Below are positions 23,683 through 33,689 of a DNA stretch of 64,000 bases, piece after piece. The DNA is from Fomitopsis serialis. Its lineage: Eukaryota; Basidiomycota; Agaricomycetes; Polyporales; Fomitopsidaceae. Below the pieces are notes generated by a model. The model did not search any database and had not been told where the DNA came from. It saw only the letters and a program-made list of their open reading frames with translations. The stretch's first letter is position 1. The number at the start of each line of letters is the position of its first letter. The position numbers were made by a program, and so were the translations under genes. Where the stretch lies: positions 248,001 to 312,000 of the forward strand of contig NW_025954966.1 in the NCBI RefSeq assembly GCF_022376445.1, in the 5' to 3' direction.

Positions 23683-24406
23683 CTTCCTAGTTCCTGGTGG
23701 GTGCAGCTGGCACAGCCGGCGATTCCGAGTCAGCGAGAATGGTCACTGTCGATGGCCAACCCCCCAATAAATATCCGGGCGACGCGAGCCCTCGCCGCGG
23801 CGGCGTAAGTCATGCGTGTGGGCCGTTTTGTTAAATGCACACGCTTTGGATGGTCATCTGTGCAATTGCAGCGGGCCGGCGGTGGTCGACGCTAACCTCA
23901 ATCTGCCAAGTACCCTGTGCAACCTTTTTGTATTCTTGTTGTAAGTATGATGTGACGTTCGAGGCAGACGGACCGGGCCCGACTTCAATATGACGGCGTC
24001 GTCAATATCAATGTCCTTAACATCCGCAACATCGATTTCAAGGATCATCCAGATTGCACACCGTGTGTCGAGCGCTTTAACCGCTTTCTTCCAGCGCGTG
24101 GCTGTCGTGGAACATGGATCACTGATCAATCCGGATCATCGATGCGGATGCGACCGACTTGGCCGACTCAACGTATATAAGTAGGTAACCCGTCCCTATA
24201 GCCATCCCCCTCCTCGAGCTTCCCACCAGTCCTCCCACAGATCGACTACCAGTCGCGTTGACAGCCCGTGTTCTGAAGGCGATAGCTGCGGCGGACCCGC
24301 TCGATACTACGTACTAGCGTACTACCTCCGACGGGTTCGATTTGTGCACACCTCCCGCGCGTGGCAAGGTCGCTCAAGAATATGTGAGGAGACTGGACGC
24401 TCATTC

Positions 24407-24452
24407 GTTATGAGTGATTACACATTCTGCTGCGTGCGTAATCACTTGTAAC
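24407..24452. repeat. Imperfect hairpin, arms GTTATGAGTGATTAC / GTAATCACTTGTAAC
   Basis: Arms of about 15 bp around a loop of about 16 bp. The counterpart in copy B is at 53609-53651, and a related hairpin lies 0.9 kb away at 25309. Confidence 0.7.
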
Positions 24453-25308
24453 TTGCCGTGCCACTGTCTGAGGATCAAGCACACCTTTTGAGTTACGAGC
24501 TGTCATCCGAGATACGTGGACATATCAGCCTGTGGCCAATACGCACGGCGACCCTAGATCCTTCGCAGATCCCAAGAATTTCCTTCACTGCCTCGTCTTG
24601 ACAGTCCGACTCTATATTCGGCTTGAATGATACGGCCTAGAAATGACGTTTACTCGCAGCAATCCTTGGGGTTTTATTCTATCATACCTTGACGTGGCAT
24701 GAGCACACTTGATGCATAGTCATTTGTACTGCATGCCGCTGCGAGTCTCGGTCAGCTCTGGTGTGCGATACTTCGAGTTCCTTCTCCCCCTTCGTCGTCA
24801 CTGACGTACCTTCCGCTTTCAAGTTGCAGGGACCTACAGAGGACGAAATACTTATGGCGACCATTTCCGGATCACCACACGCCGTCGATTCAGACGGATG
24901 ACTCTCGCCCTCCGTAAGAGTAGTCGCATCTCCCGCCGCAAGCTAATGTACGGTAGCATGTCTATCGCTCACGAGTCCGTGATGCGTGGCGCTCGCTTCT
25001 CTCAGGCGTCCATGTCTCACTGCTGTCGGTCTCCCCTTCGATCCTCCTGCCTTCGGCATCCTATTTCGACTTCTCTTTCAGTGGGACCAGCGCCTACCCA
25101 GTGACCAGGTACCAGGAGACGCGCACCTCAGGCCTTCTTCTTCAGTCGCTCATCTCCGTGTCGCCTGTATGAGTACACGTGAGTGACGTTACTTCTGGGA
25201 TCTCCATCGCTATGTTTACTGTCAGGCGCGACTCGAGAACAGTTGTATCCGTACAAAGAATGCTCCCTTTTCATTGTCCGGCAACCCCAGGGGATGAGAC
25301 CCTGGTTT

Positions 25309-25348
25309 GTTATGAGTGGTTATTCAATTTTGCGTATTCACTCATAAC
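25309..25348. repeat. Hairpin, arms GTTATGAGTG / CACTCATAAC
   Basis: Near-perfect inverted repeat within 40 bp. The counterpart in copy B is at 52718-52757, where the same arms are kept although loop bases differ. Confidence 0.75.
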
Positions 25349-25673
25349 ATGCCAGTGTCTTATCCTAGACGGCAACACATTCACTACGTACTGACGAAGT
25401 CAGGTCACGCCATGATGTATTCGTTATGCGGCGACCAGCGATCAGACAGAAGCTGTTGTATCAGAAGCTCAGTATTACCTGCACGAACAAGGAGGCTCGA
25501 GTATGGTACGTAAGATGCTGTGTCCGAGTCGCTTTACGTTGGTTCACGCTCCTCTCGTATTACAGTCACTGTGTTCATCTACAGTTACCAAACCCGATAA
25601 CATGCAGTAAAAAGATTTACTAGTAACTCGCTGTAATCACAAGGTGTATCTTGGTCTGAACATATGTCAGAAG

Positions 25674-25689
25674 CTATTGACGTCAATAG
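25674..25689. repeat. Perfect palindrome CTATTGACGTCAATAG
   Basis: A 16-bp perfect palindrome centred on TGACGTCA, the CRE-type bZIP site, just beyond the 3' end of the ORF at 25714-26808. Copy B has an 18-bp version at 52367-52384. Could be a regulatory site or a structural element. Confidence 0.7.
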
Positions 25690-25713
25690 TCAATGTTAGT
25701 TATGAGTAGTTGT

Positions 25714-26808
25714 TCAATTCTGCCTAGCGCCTGAGGCCTCAGCTGTCCGATAGTGCGACTCCAGCCTCTCACCCAGTCGCACATAGACAGCGTCCATCCA
25801 GCGCCAGAATGTGGGATCCTTGCCCGATGGCTTAAAAGGATTCCCGTCTTCATCGTCAGCATCACTAACAGTTGGATGCCTGGACGCGGGGGTGCTGTAT
25901 CCGGCGGACATGTATCCCGCTGAGTCCGCCGAAGTCACAGAAGGTGATTCTTGATCTGAAGGGTTGCTCCAGTCCACAATGCTGCTTGACTCTGGGGAGA
26001 ATATCGGCAGCGACGGGGATGACCCCTCGCTCGAGACAGGCGAGTGCCATCCTAGTAGAGAGTTGTCGGCGGGGTGCGGGATTACATGGTCCGGAGGATC
26101 GAGCGGCCGTAACGGTGTCGGCAGGAGTAGACCTGGCGCGGCGTCCACGGAAAGCGCACCTTCCCCTTGCCCTGATTGGAAGCCCAGCGATGGCCCGGGC
26201 CCGGGTTGAAGTGGCATTTCTGCCTTGTTTACGGAGATCCCCCGCCGGCGAGGGAGTGGCTTCATGGTGCGCGGGAGCCACTGATTCTCTAGCGAGGCGT
26301 CCAACCGCATGTCCATCGCGGGTGATGGCGACCGCCGCCGACTCGACAGCGCATCGGTGGGTTGAAGTTGCGAGTTGCGATTCGCAGGGTCCAGAAGCCC
26401 ATCCCGGGGTATCAGGCTCTCAAAACCTGGCGCACTGCCAGGCGAAGTGTACTGGCTCGCCACGGCGCGCCCGCCGACAAGGATCTCACCAGGAGGGATT
26501 GCGCTCAGTGTTTGGGCTTCATGACCAAGTTCCGATATCGGGTCTTCAAAGAGTGAGTGCAGGCGCGAACTCGTAGGCACTTTATCTGCTGTTTCTGGTG
26601 CGGATGTATATGCTACCTGGGAATATCGAGTCATTTCATGGACTGGTCCACCCCACGACTGTTCGATTCGAGCCGCGCTGGCAGCGCTCTCTCGCTTGTA
26701 CTTGGGTCGCTTTTTTCTTGGAACAGGTTGTTCATCGACGTCGTCAGTGCCGTCACTAGCGTCCGCCGTTTCTTGCCGCTTGCGACTAGTAGAGGACGCG
26801 GTGGGCAC
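25714..26808 (-). CDS. Segment S protein, copy A: unknown protein with NLS-like patch and FWRWMDAVYVRLGE tail
   Basis: A 364-codon uninterrupted frame. The N-terminus has basic clusters (PRKKRPKYKRESAASAARIE) that could act as a nuclear localisation signal. The middle is Pro/Ser-rich and probably disordered. The end carries the motif SGKDPTFWRWMDAVYVRLGE, which is kept almost perfectly in copy B (52240-52300). Copy A ends ARQN while copy B continues to LLITDIDY; the equivalent tail in copy A is in another frame, so copy A has a late frameshift. I recognise no known domain. It lies inside a repeated segment, so it may be an element-borne gene. TE2 inserted 71 bp upstream of its first ATG, which should separate it from any promoter or upstream exon. 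Confidence 0.5.
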   Translation of the reverse strand: MPTASSTSRKRQETADASDGTDDVDEQPVPRKKRPKYKRESAASAARIEQSWGGPVHEMTRYSQVAYTSAPETADKVPTSSRLHSLFEDPISELGHEAQTLSAIPPGEILVGGRAVASQYTSPGSAPGFESLIPRDGLLDPANRNSQLQPTDALSSRRRSPSPAMDMRLDASLENQWLPRTMKPLPRRRGISVNKAEMPLQPGPGPSLGFQSGQGEGALSVDAAPGLLLPTPLRPLDPPDHVIPHPADNSLLGWHSPVSSEGSSPSLPIFSPESSSIVDWSNPSDQESPSVTSADSAGYMSAGYSTPASRHPTVSDADDEDGNPFKPSGKDPTFWRWMDAVYVRLGERLESHYRTAEASGARQN

Positions 26809-26904
26809 GACCGTCGTCCTGGCCGTCGTCTGCGTCTTTCTCTAGTGAGCCGGTCTCGGTGCGGTTCGAGGGCGGCTTCAGGACCCCGGGCAAGGCGCTT
26901 ATAC

Positions 26905-27056
26905 GTCCGATCCTGGTGCGGCCATAACCAGCCCAAATAGGGCGCTCATGTCCGATCCTGGTGCGGCCATAGACCTGCCAGAGCTCGCGCCATGTCCGAT
27001 CCATATGCGGCCATAGATGCTGTCACGTTCGCATGTCCTATCCGTATGCGGCCATA
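26905..27056 (+). repeat. TE2 left subterminal repeats, four units
   Basis: A 22-bp unit, GTCC(G/T)ATCC then four variable bases then TGCGGCCATA minus one, occurs at 26905-26926, 26950-26971, 26994-27015 and 27035-27056. Start-to-start spacing is 41-45 bp. Related units occur near the right end at 36402-36424, 36443-36464 and a shorter one ending at 36490. Iterated subterminal motifs of this kind usually bind the transposase. Confidence 0.85.
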
Positions 27057-27652
27057 AATTGACCTCGTGGTCGCCTTTGACGGCGAAGCCAGTATCGCGA
27101 GATTGGTATGTAGCATACTTCACGTCGTGGATCTCTCAGCAGCTAAGCAATGCTACTAACTTCTGTGGATGGCATCGCGGGTGATGGTATCTGCTCGGGC
27201 CTGGAAGATAACTTACTGATTCGCTACGATGATCGCATGCAGCTGCTTGTTATGATTGGGACCCCGGAATTGCAGATTCTCTGAATGCGTCCGTCATGTG
27301 GGACTTGGTAGACTGGCCAAGCTTGTATTGTACTACAATGTGAGTCTCGCCTCCTGTTTACAGAATACTATACATAGCTGTATTCACGCTGAATTCATGC
27401 ACCGCAGTGTAGGATTTACGCGCGCAACGCGTCTCATTAGCCTCTCTCGCAGATCACGCGCCGATGGCTCGACACGGACACATGAAGATTGCTAGTAGGG
27501 TGCGTTCGACCTGGTTTGGCTGACCAAGATACAGGAGACTAAAGCATCTCGTTCTTCGAAGGCTACCACTCGTCCGGAGACACGTACGCGTTCTTCAAGG
27601 CGGGGGCCACTCAATCATTGTGCCTGACATGCTTGGCTACGGCGGCATGGAC

Positions 27653-29745
27653 TATGGCGTACCGTTTGACGCAAAAATCCATACCCCCTACATGAATCGG
27701 AAACACCCCCTACATATGTTCGCCACCCACTGCATACACTTTCGCAACACAGCTACATACATTCCCGCTACCCACACAGTACTACAATATATTTCGGTAC
27801 GGACCCCACTACATGTTCTGCAACTGACTACCCTACATATATCGCACCGTCATTACGTAATCATCCATTCTCAGTAAGTCCTTTCTATGGACTCGGTTAC
27901 ATAGCTTTCTTCCCCCCGTCGAGCGAATGGGCAGAACCACCGCTCGGCTTGTACGACGCGCTCATTGCGAGCATCAACCCGCTAGGCCCGCTCGATGTTG
28001 AGCGTCGCGAGCCCGCGCTGAGTCGACGGTCGGTGCTCCGGGCGCTAGCGCACAGCGCGCTGCTCTCGACCGCCACGACCATTGCCACGACCGCAACTCT
28101 GCCACCACGACCACCCAGCCTCTCATCAAGGCGCTCGCACTGTCCCAACGGGCAGGCGAGCTGAAGTCAGTGACAATCCTGAACTGCCGCCAGCTTAGTT
28201 AGGAGCACCCGACAACCCCTCTGCGCGCGGTACAAGACCGGTGCATCCTTCCTCTCCCGGGCCTCAAAAGCCACCCGGGGGACCTCCACTCGACCCTCTC
28301 ACCTCCTCTCTCGTATCTGGCGACGTCTCTTCAGCTCCCGCGGCTCTGGCGACACGCAACAAGGCCGCGCGGCTCCGGACGTGCACGACCCGTGTGCAAG
28401 CCCAGCGCCGAGCAACAACGCTGCTCAGACAACCGAGAACGCCGCGAGAGAGATGCAGAAGGAGGAAGGGGAGAAAGGCAGGAAGAGATAAGAGGGGGAA
28501 GGGCGCGGGACGAGCAGAAAAGACGAGCACGAAGGCTCGGATACCGCAGGTACGCCCTCGATCCCGCCTCGCCGTCCCCGCTCCCAGTGCCCACGCCAGT
28601 AGGCGTATCGACGCACGAGGCATCCGTCGTGCGTCCTACTGGCCACGAACACGGAACGCCCGACTTTCGGGACGACCTCTGTGTCGTACCCACCACGTTG
28701 CACGGCAACACGGGGGACGCACAGAGCTGCGCGTCCGACGTGCCCGTGTCGTCGACACTGCCCGCGCCAGCAGGCGTACCAACGAGCAAGAAGCCGTGGT
28801 GCGCTCTGCTGGCCAAGAAGACAGCGTCTTCGACTTCCGGGACGACCTCAGCGCCGTACCCGGCGTTCCCCAGGGCAACACGTCGGACGCGCATCGCTGC
28901 ACGTCTGACGCGCCCCGTTCTCCTACGAACCACCACACAGACGGTACGTCGAGCACACCACTCGATGTACCCGCTGTCGACGAGAATGACGCAACGCCCG
29001 ATGTACTAGCAAATGTACCCGGCATGCTCGTCGGCATCTCATGCGCGACCGATGGCCCCGAGGTACACTCTGCAAAGGTGCACCCGGTACGCACGTCACC
29101 GGCTCCAGTGCCCGAGTCGGGAAGTAGCACGACGGACAACAAGGTCGTCGCGCACTTCTCTGACGTTCAAGTCGGCGCACTGGACCTGAGCAGTAGCACG
29201 ACCACCGTGTCTGCTGCCCCACTTCGCGAGGCGGCGTGTCTGGAGAGCCTTCGAGCTCTACCACACCGCCTCTTCCTATACTTCTACCACAGCACACTGC
29301 GGATACGTCGAGCCCTCTGCTTGATGCATCCGCCGCTGCTCTTTCTCTGAACACGCGCAATGTACGGCCACCCGTGCTCGCCGCCATCCAACACGCCCCT
29401 ACTCGGCGTAGCGACGCACCCGGAGAACATGCTAGTTCTACCGGGTCGTCCTATTGATCCTCTACACCACGTCCGAGTCGTGTTGCGCATATGTCGAGCC
29501 CGCCGCTCGACGTACACACAGCCGACTTCCAGGGTGCGCGCGACGCATCCCATCCATGAGCGTCCTCGCCACGACCTATTATTCCCGTGTCAATGGACAC
29601 GAGTCTGCCCCCGGCACCGATGTATGGTACTACGAGCACCGAGCTCGCTGCACCCGGTATTGGCGACCTTACTGGGGTAGCGAATCCTCATAACGGCCTG
29701 GCTAATGACCCGGGTGCCGCCACGACGCACGACGTGTTCGGCGTG
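27653..29745 (+). repeat. TE3 left inverted arm
   Basis: Colinear inverted match to 33690-35588. Landmarks in both arms: the CCCCTACAT subterminal motifs, a peptide-coding block (FF-PSSEWAEP, LYDALRASINPLDPLDVERR), a conserved block around GCATCCTTCCTCTCCCGGGC, and a repetitive-protein frame that stays open in both arms. Arm lengths differ by small indels, so the arms have not been recently homogenised. Confidence 0.8.
27686..27845 (+). repeat. TE3 subterminal motif array, CCCCTACAT type
   Basis: At least five copies of (C)CCCTACAT or a one-base variant occur in about 160 bp. The opposite arm carries the reverse (ATGTAGGGG, ATGTAGTGG) at about 35405-35560. This arrangement resembles transposase-binding subterminal repeats. 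Confidence 0.75.
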
Positions 29746-32290
29746 CTACCCAGCACGACCGACGCATCTGGCTTCATCGCAAAGACACGATTGTCGTCTA
29801 CGCCGAGCCCGTCGCTCTGCGTGCACGACAAGACCGACATTCGCAACCATGACCAGGTCGCCGTCGACGTACCCAGACGCACGTCAGCGACGTCTCCTTC
29901 GTCAAGGTGCGAGTCCATCATCAATACTATGCCCTGCGACACAGCCGGAGTGCAATCAAGCACGCTCGGCGCGTCCACATCTACCTTCAAGGCATACTCG
30001 TCGAGTACGGCGAGTTCATCACTCACCATGCACAGCAAGCCCACCACCTGCGATGACGTCACCATCGACGCGCCCAGAAGTACGTCGATCGACGCATCCA
30101 CATCGATGTATACCAACATCAGCGACGACGCCGCGATCGACACGCTCAAAAGCTCGTCGATCAGCTTGTCGACACTGCGGCCCACATCAGCGTCGACTTC
30201 CACCTCAACGGGATGCAAGGCTCCGTAGTCGACATTGGCCATGTCGTCCAGCATCAAGGATCCGTCCGACGGCCTGGCTAACGAGCCCAGCGCTGTCGCG
30301 ACGCTCGACGTGTTCGGCGTGCAGCTCAGCATGACCGACGTGTCGTACGCCTTTCATGCGACATCCATCCATCATATAGGAATTACGTCGACTCGGAGCT
30401 CGAGGCTTGATGTATTATCTGTCGATGAGTCTTCGAATGCACGGTCCGCACGCTTGTTCGTGCCTACTGATATCCGTCAAGCTTATGCCTTGATGCGCAC
30501 GCATTCGGTACCCATCCCAGTAGATGGTACAGCGAACAATGAGTTCGTTGCACCTGCTGCTGGCGATTCAGTCAGGGTACTGAATCTTCGCGATGAGTTG
30601 GTCAACGAGCCCACTGTCACGAAGTACGACGTGTCCGGAGTGCAAACGAGCACGACCGGCGCGTCTTCTTCATATACTACAACACCTGCTCTTCGTACAG
30701 AGAGCACGCCGAGCTCGAGGCTTGACGTGTTCACTGTTGACGAGCCTAGCAACGCGCGCAACGCACGCTCTAACGTGCTCGCCGCGTATCTCAAACCCCA
30801 TGTACTGGGTACGTCGAGCAACAGCTCGCTCGATGTACACTGTATTGATCAAATTCCTTCTGCAACGATGGAGGAGGGGGAAGGGATTGCCCGCGGTTTT
30901 CGGTCCGAGACCAAGGACTCAAGACAAGCCGAAATATCTGCAATACAAGGAGTTCCGACCGACGTTCAGAGAAGCACGTTGATCGCTATACCGATGTCTG
31001 GCATGTCTGGGCTGTATCCTACGCCCAGCGATGCTGTCGACGCGTGATCAAGCACGGTCGACGCGTCTACCCCCACTTCCACGGTCAAGACATGTTCGTC
31101 GAGTACAGCAAGCTCAACGATCACCGCACATGGCGAGCACAACACTCTCGATGATGTCGCCATCGATGTACCTCTGAGCACGTCGATCGACTCATCCGCA
31201 TTGTCGATCACACCTACTCCGACAAGGGGCAAGACCAGCCCGGTCAAGGCTCCGTCAAGCGACGCAGTCAGCGTGCAATTGAGCACGACTGGCTCGTCCT
31301 CCTCTATCAAGATGCTGTCATCGAGCAGAGCGAGCCCTTCGCTCGCTGCATATGGCGAGACCGACACCGGTGACAACGCCGTGATCAACGCGCCCAAAAG
31401 CTTGTCGATCAGCTCATCGACATCGCGGCCTGCACCAGCGTCGACTGCCTCTACATCAACGGGATGCAAGGCTCCGGATTTGACACTGGCCATGTCGTCC
31501 AGCCTCAAGAACTCGGCCATGATGGACGAGAGCTCGACGAAGGACAGTACATCCAACTTAAAGGATGTACTGACTCCGTCAGCATCGCCATCAACGAGTA
31601 CTGTGACTCGCCCGCAAGATGAGCTGTCTCACTCAAGCTCGTACGAGCGGTACAGGCCTCCCGCACTACGTGATCAGGCCCCAGTCCGTGCACACCAGGA
31701 GTCAAGCTCGCAGGCGCAGGAACCTTCGGCCGACGAGCAAGGCCAAAACCGGCCTGCGCTTGAGTCAAAAGTTGGATGACACATCCGCCTTGGATATACC
31801 GACATATTCTTGGCCGGAAAACTGCTGCACGTACGAGGAGCTGAGCTCGAACGTGCGCCCTACATCCTCCATCAAGACGTTGTCGCCGAGCATAGCGAGC
31901 TCGTCGACAACACTGCACACGTCAGCTTCGACAATCCGTGAGCACGACGGCGTGAAGAAACACAGTACACCCACTCTGTTGGATGTACTGCCATCTTCAC
32001 GGTTGCCAGTCTTGTCGAAGACTAGGAAGCCGGGCATGTCGTCCGACACAGGGACAAGCAAGTCCGTCAGCTTCGATCGCGGAAACCCACGCGGACGCAA
32101 GTCCAACCTCGGCGCATTTGTGTCGAGTCCCTACACGTTGGGTACCCGCTGCACGTATGAAGAACCGACCTGGCATGCGTGCATGACCTCGACCACCAAG
32201 ACCACCAAGCAGGTCATCGAGCAATCAATGAGGCCCAGTACATCCGAGTCGCCAGATGTACTGACCTCATCGTATGTACTCGATGGCTGA
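28241..32290 (+). pseudogene. Ser/Thr-rich repetitive ORF array of TE3
   Basis: A series of open frames: 28241-29350 (basic Arg/Lys-rich start, then Ser/Thr/Asp-rich), 29236-29457, 29587-30228, 30235-31047, 31201-31779 and 31619-32290. Those at 29587, 30235 and 31201 share one frame and are separated by single stops or short gaps. Recurrent modules are DVFGV or DVSGV followed by Thr/Ser stretches, and IDAPRSTSIDASTS-like strings. A block of about 80 bp at 30177-30256 recurs 1.25 kb later at 31424-31503; the first copy has a TAG where the second has a sense codon. The equivalent frame is also open in the right arm (33740-34558, minus), which suggests the protein was once expressed. No known domain. 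Confidence 0.5.
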
Positions 32291-32319
32291 GCTGGAATCA
32301 AAGTGCCTGCCAGTGGGGC

Positions 32320-33159
32320 TCATCGCCTGTTACTCGTCAGCTGGCAAGCGGGCGAGTATGAGTACGAGTACGGCACAGATAGAGTCACCTCACCTGTCTC
32401 TGAGGTGGTGGCTACCTCACCCCGCATGTACATAGACCAGGTATTATGCCACAAGAGGCACGATACATCTACGATGGGTGTACCATCCTCGTCGCGCTTG
32501 ACAGCAAGGCTGACCTCAACAGAATGCTCACATCCTCCACCGGAACGCGAGTAACCTTCCATGCGACCAGACAGTCATCGCACGCACAAGGAGTCGACCT
32601 CGCATGGGCATGACAAGGCTGGCACCTTCACCGATAATCTGTCCACTGAGCACCACACTCTCGAGCAGCTGCTTCACCTTCTCCATTGAGATCCTCACAT
32701 AGAACGGTTTGAACGTTCAACAGAATGGTATTCATCCCCTTCATATACATAGAACACCTGTCCGTTGACTGTGAAACACCACTGATCACCCGGCATGATC
32801 CCCCTGTTTGTTAGGGCTCGGCAGTTCGAGTCCTGGACACAAGGGGCGGGCTACCCGGCGAGACTAACTATGGTGGTCGCTCGGCGACCGGGGCAGATGA
32901 GTTGATGAATTGTGAGGTCGTTAAGGGGGCGTAGAACCCGTAGAGGTCGTACGAGGACTGTTGAGTCCTCGTTAAGGTCGTTCACGCGGCTGTTGAGCTC
33001 GCGCTGGCAGTCGGCAACGAGCCGGACTGTAAGGGAGTCGGCAACGAGCCGGACTGTAAGGGAGTCGGCAACGAGCCTATCCCAGGTGCAGTGACGAGCT
33101 AACACCTTTGAGACGAGAGCACGACGAGCACTCTTGTTGATGGCCAATCCCGCAGTCAT
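32320..33159 (-). other. Unrecognised minus-strand coding-like fragments in the TE3 centre
   Basis: Three minus-strand pieces look protein-like: 32320-32562 (SVEVSLAVKRDEDGTPIVDV), about 32700-32800 (PGDQWCFTVNGQVFYVYEGD) and 32851-33159 (NDLNEDSTVLVRPLRVLRPL). They could be exons of a decayed gene captured by TE3. No family recognised; frames are not joined by convincing splice sites. Confidence 0.3.
33009..33077. repeat. 27-bp tandem repeat, 2.6 copies
   Basis: Two identical 27-bp units starting AGTCGGCAACGAGCCGGACT (33009-33035, 33036-33062) and a partial third. On the minus strand it encodes a repeated LVADSLTVR peptide. Confidence 0.9.
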
Positions 33160-33431
33160 ACAGCGTGAATAGTTCGCGCGCGGACGATATGGTTGGGAGT
33201 AAAAGGCTGCTTTCCATTTTGGTAAAGCGCGCGCCTTCGGCGAGACGCACGCCTAAGTGTACAAGATAGGAACAGAATAAGTAAATACTGTATGCGTCGT
33301 AAGTATCTAGGCTCGGGCAGTGAATACATGCGGGTCACGGTTAAGTATTGTACGTAGCACAGAAGAGATTTATATATGCCATCTTAATCCTGTCCGTAGT
33401 GTCCGTAACACTGTTCACAATGTCCTCTTCG

Positions 33432-33660
33432 CTATACAGTATCTGGAGCAGCTTGATCATCTGAAATCCGGAGTGCACCGTAGGTCGACGTCTCCGTACA
33501 CTGCCGCGAAGCGGCGGGTCTCATGGATGTATCGGAAGAGACATCGTACGGCCTTGAGACGGGTGAGAAGGGTCGCGATGGAGGTTGTGACAGGTCTGAG
33601 GTCGGACGCGAGGCACACACATTGTTCATTGTATGTTGGGCAGATTAGCAGGTAGTGGTA
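33432..33660 (-). mobile_element. Non-LTR retrotransposon (LINE) 3' fragment
   Basis: The minus-strand frame contains HYLLICPTYNEQC followed by IATLLTRLKAVRCLFRYIHE and TRRFAA. This is the C-terminal signature of basidiomycete Tad/LINE-type reverse transcriptases (the H-[FY]-L-L-x-C-P-x-[YF] motif and the downstream LFRYI-x-x-TRRF). Only the last 70 or so codons are present; no reverse transcriptase catalytic core is nearby. It lies at the inner edge of the TE3 right arm. Confidence 0.7.
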
Positions 33661-33689
33661 AGTACAGTTAGAAAGACGTGCCAGTCGTG

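Larger units (their letters stand above)
23888..26879 (-). repeat. Segment S, copy A, part 1 (inverted relative to copy B)
   Basis: The sequence is repeated in opposite orientation at about 51250-54171 with small differences. It includes the ORF ending at 25714, an AT-rich downstream region with two hairpins (24407-24452, 25309-25348) and a palindrome at 25674-25689. Copy A is interrupted by TE2 at 26880 and continues at 36548. No reverse transcriptase, transposase or terminal inverted repeat was recognised in the segment itself. Confidence 0.85.

Noticed and set aside
25872..26576. 234-codon plus-strand ORF
   Set aside because: Antisense of the segment S protein. In copy B it is the minus-strand (segment S) frame with the FWRWMDAVYVRLGE tail that is conserved, not this one.
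26905..27056. Four spaced repeats as a CRISPR-like array
   Set aside because: Units are imperfect, spacers are about 20 bp and similar in type, and the same motif recurs at the other end of TE2, so they are transposon subterminal repeats in a eukaryote.
32800..32850. tRNA-like GTTCGAGTCCTGG string
   Set aside because: It resembles a T arm, but no acceptor, D or anticodon arm can be paired around it.
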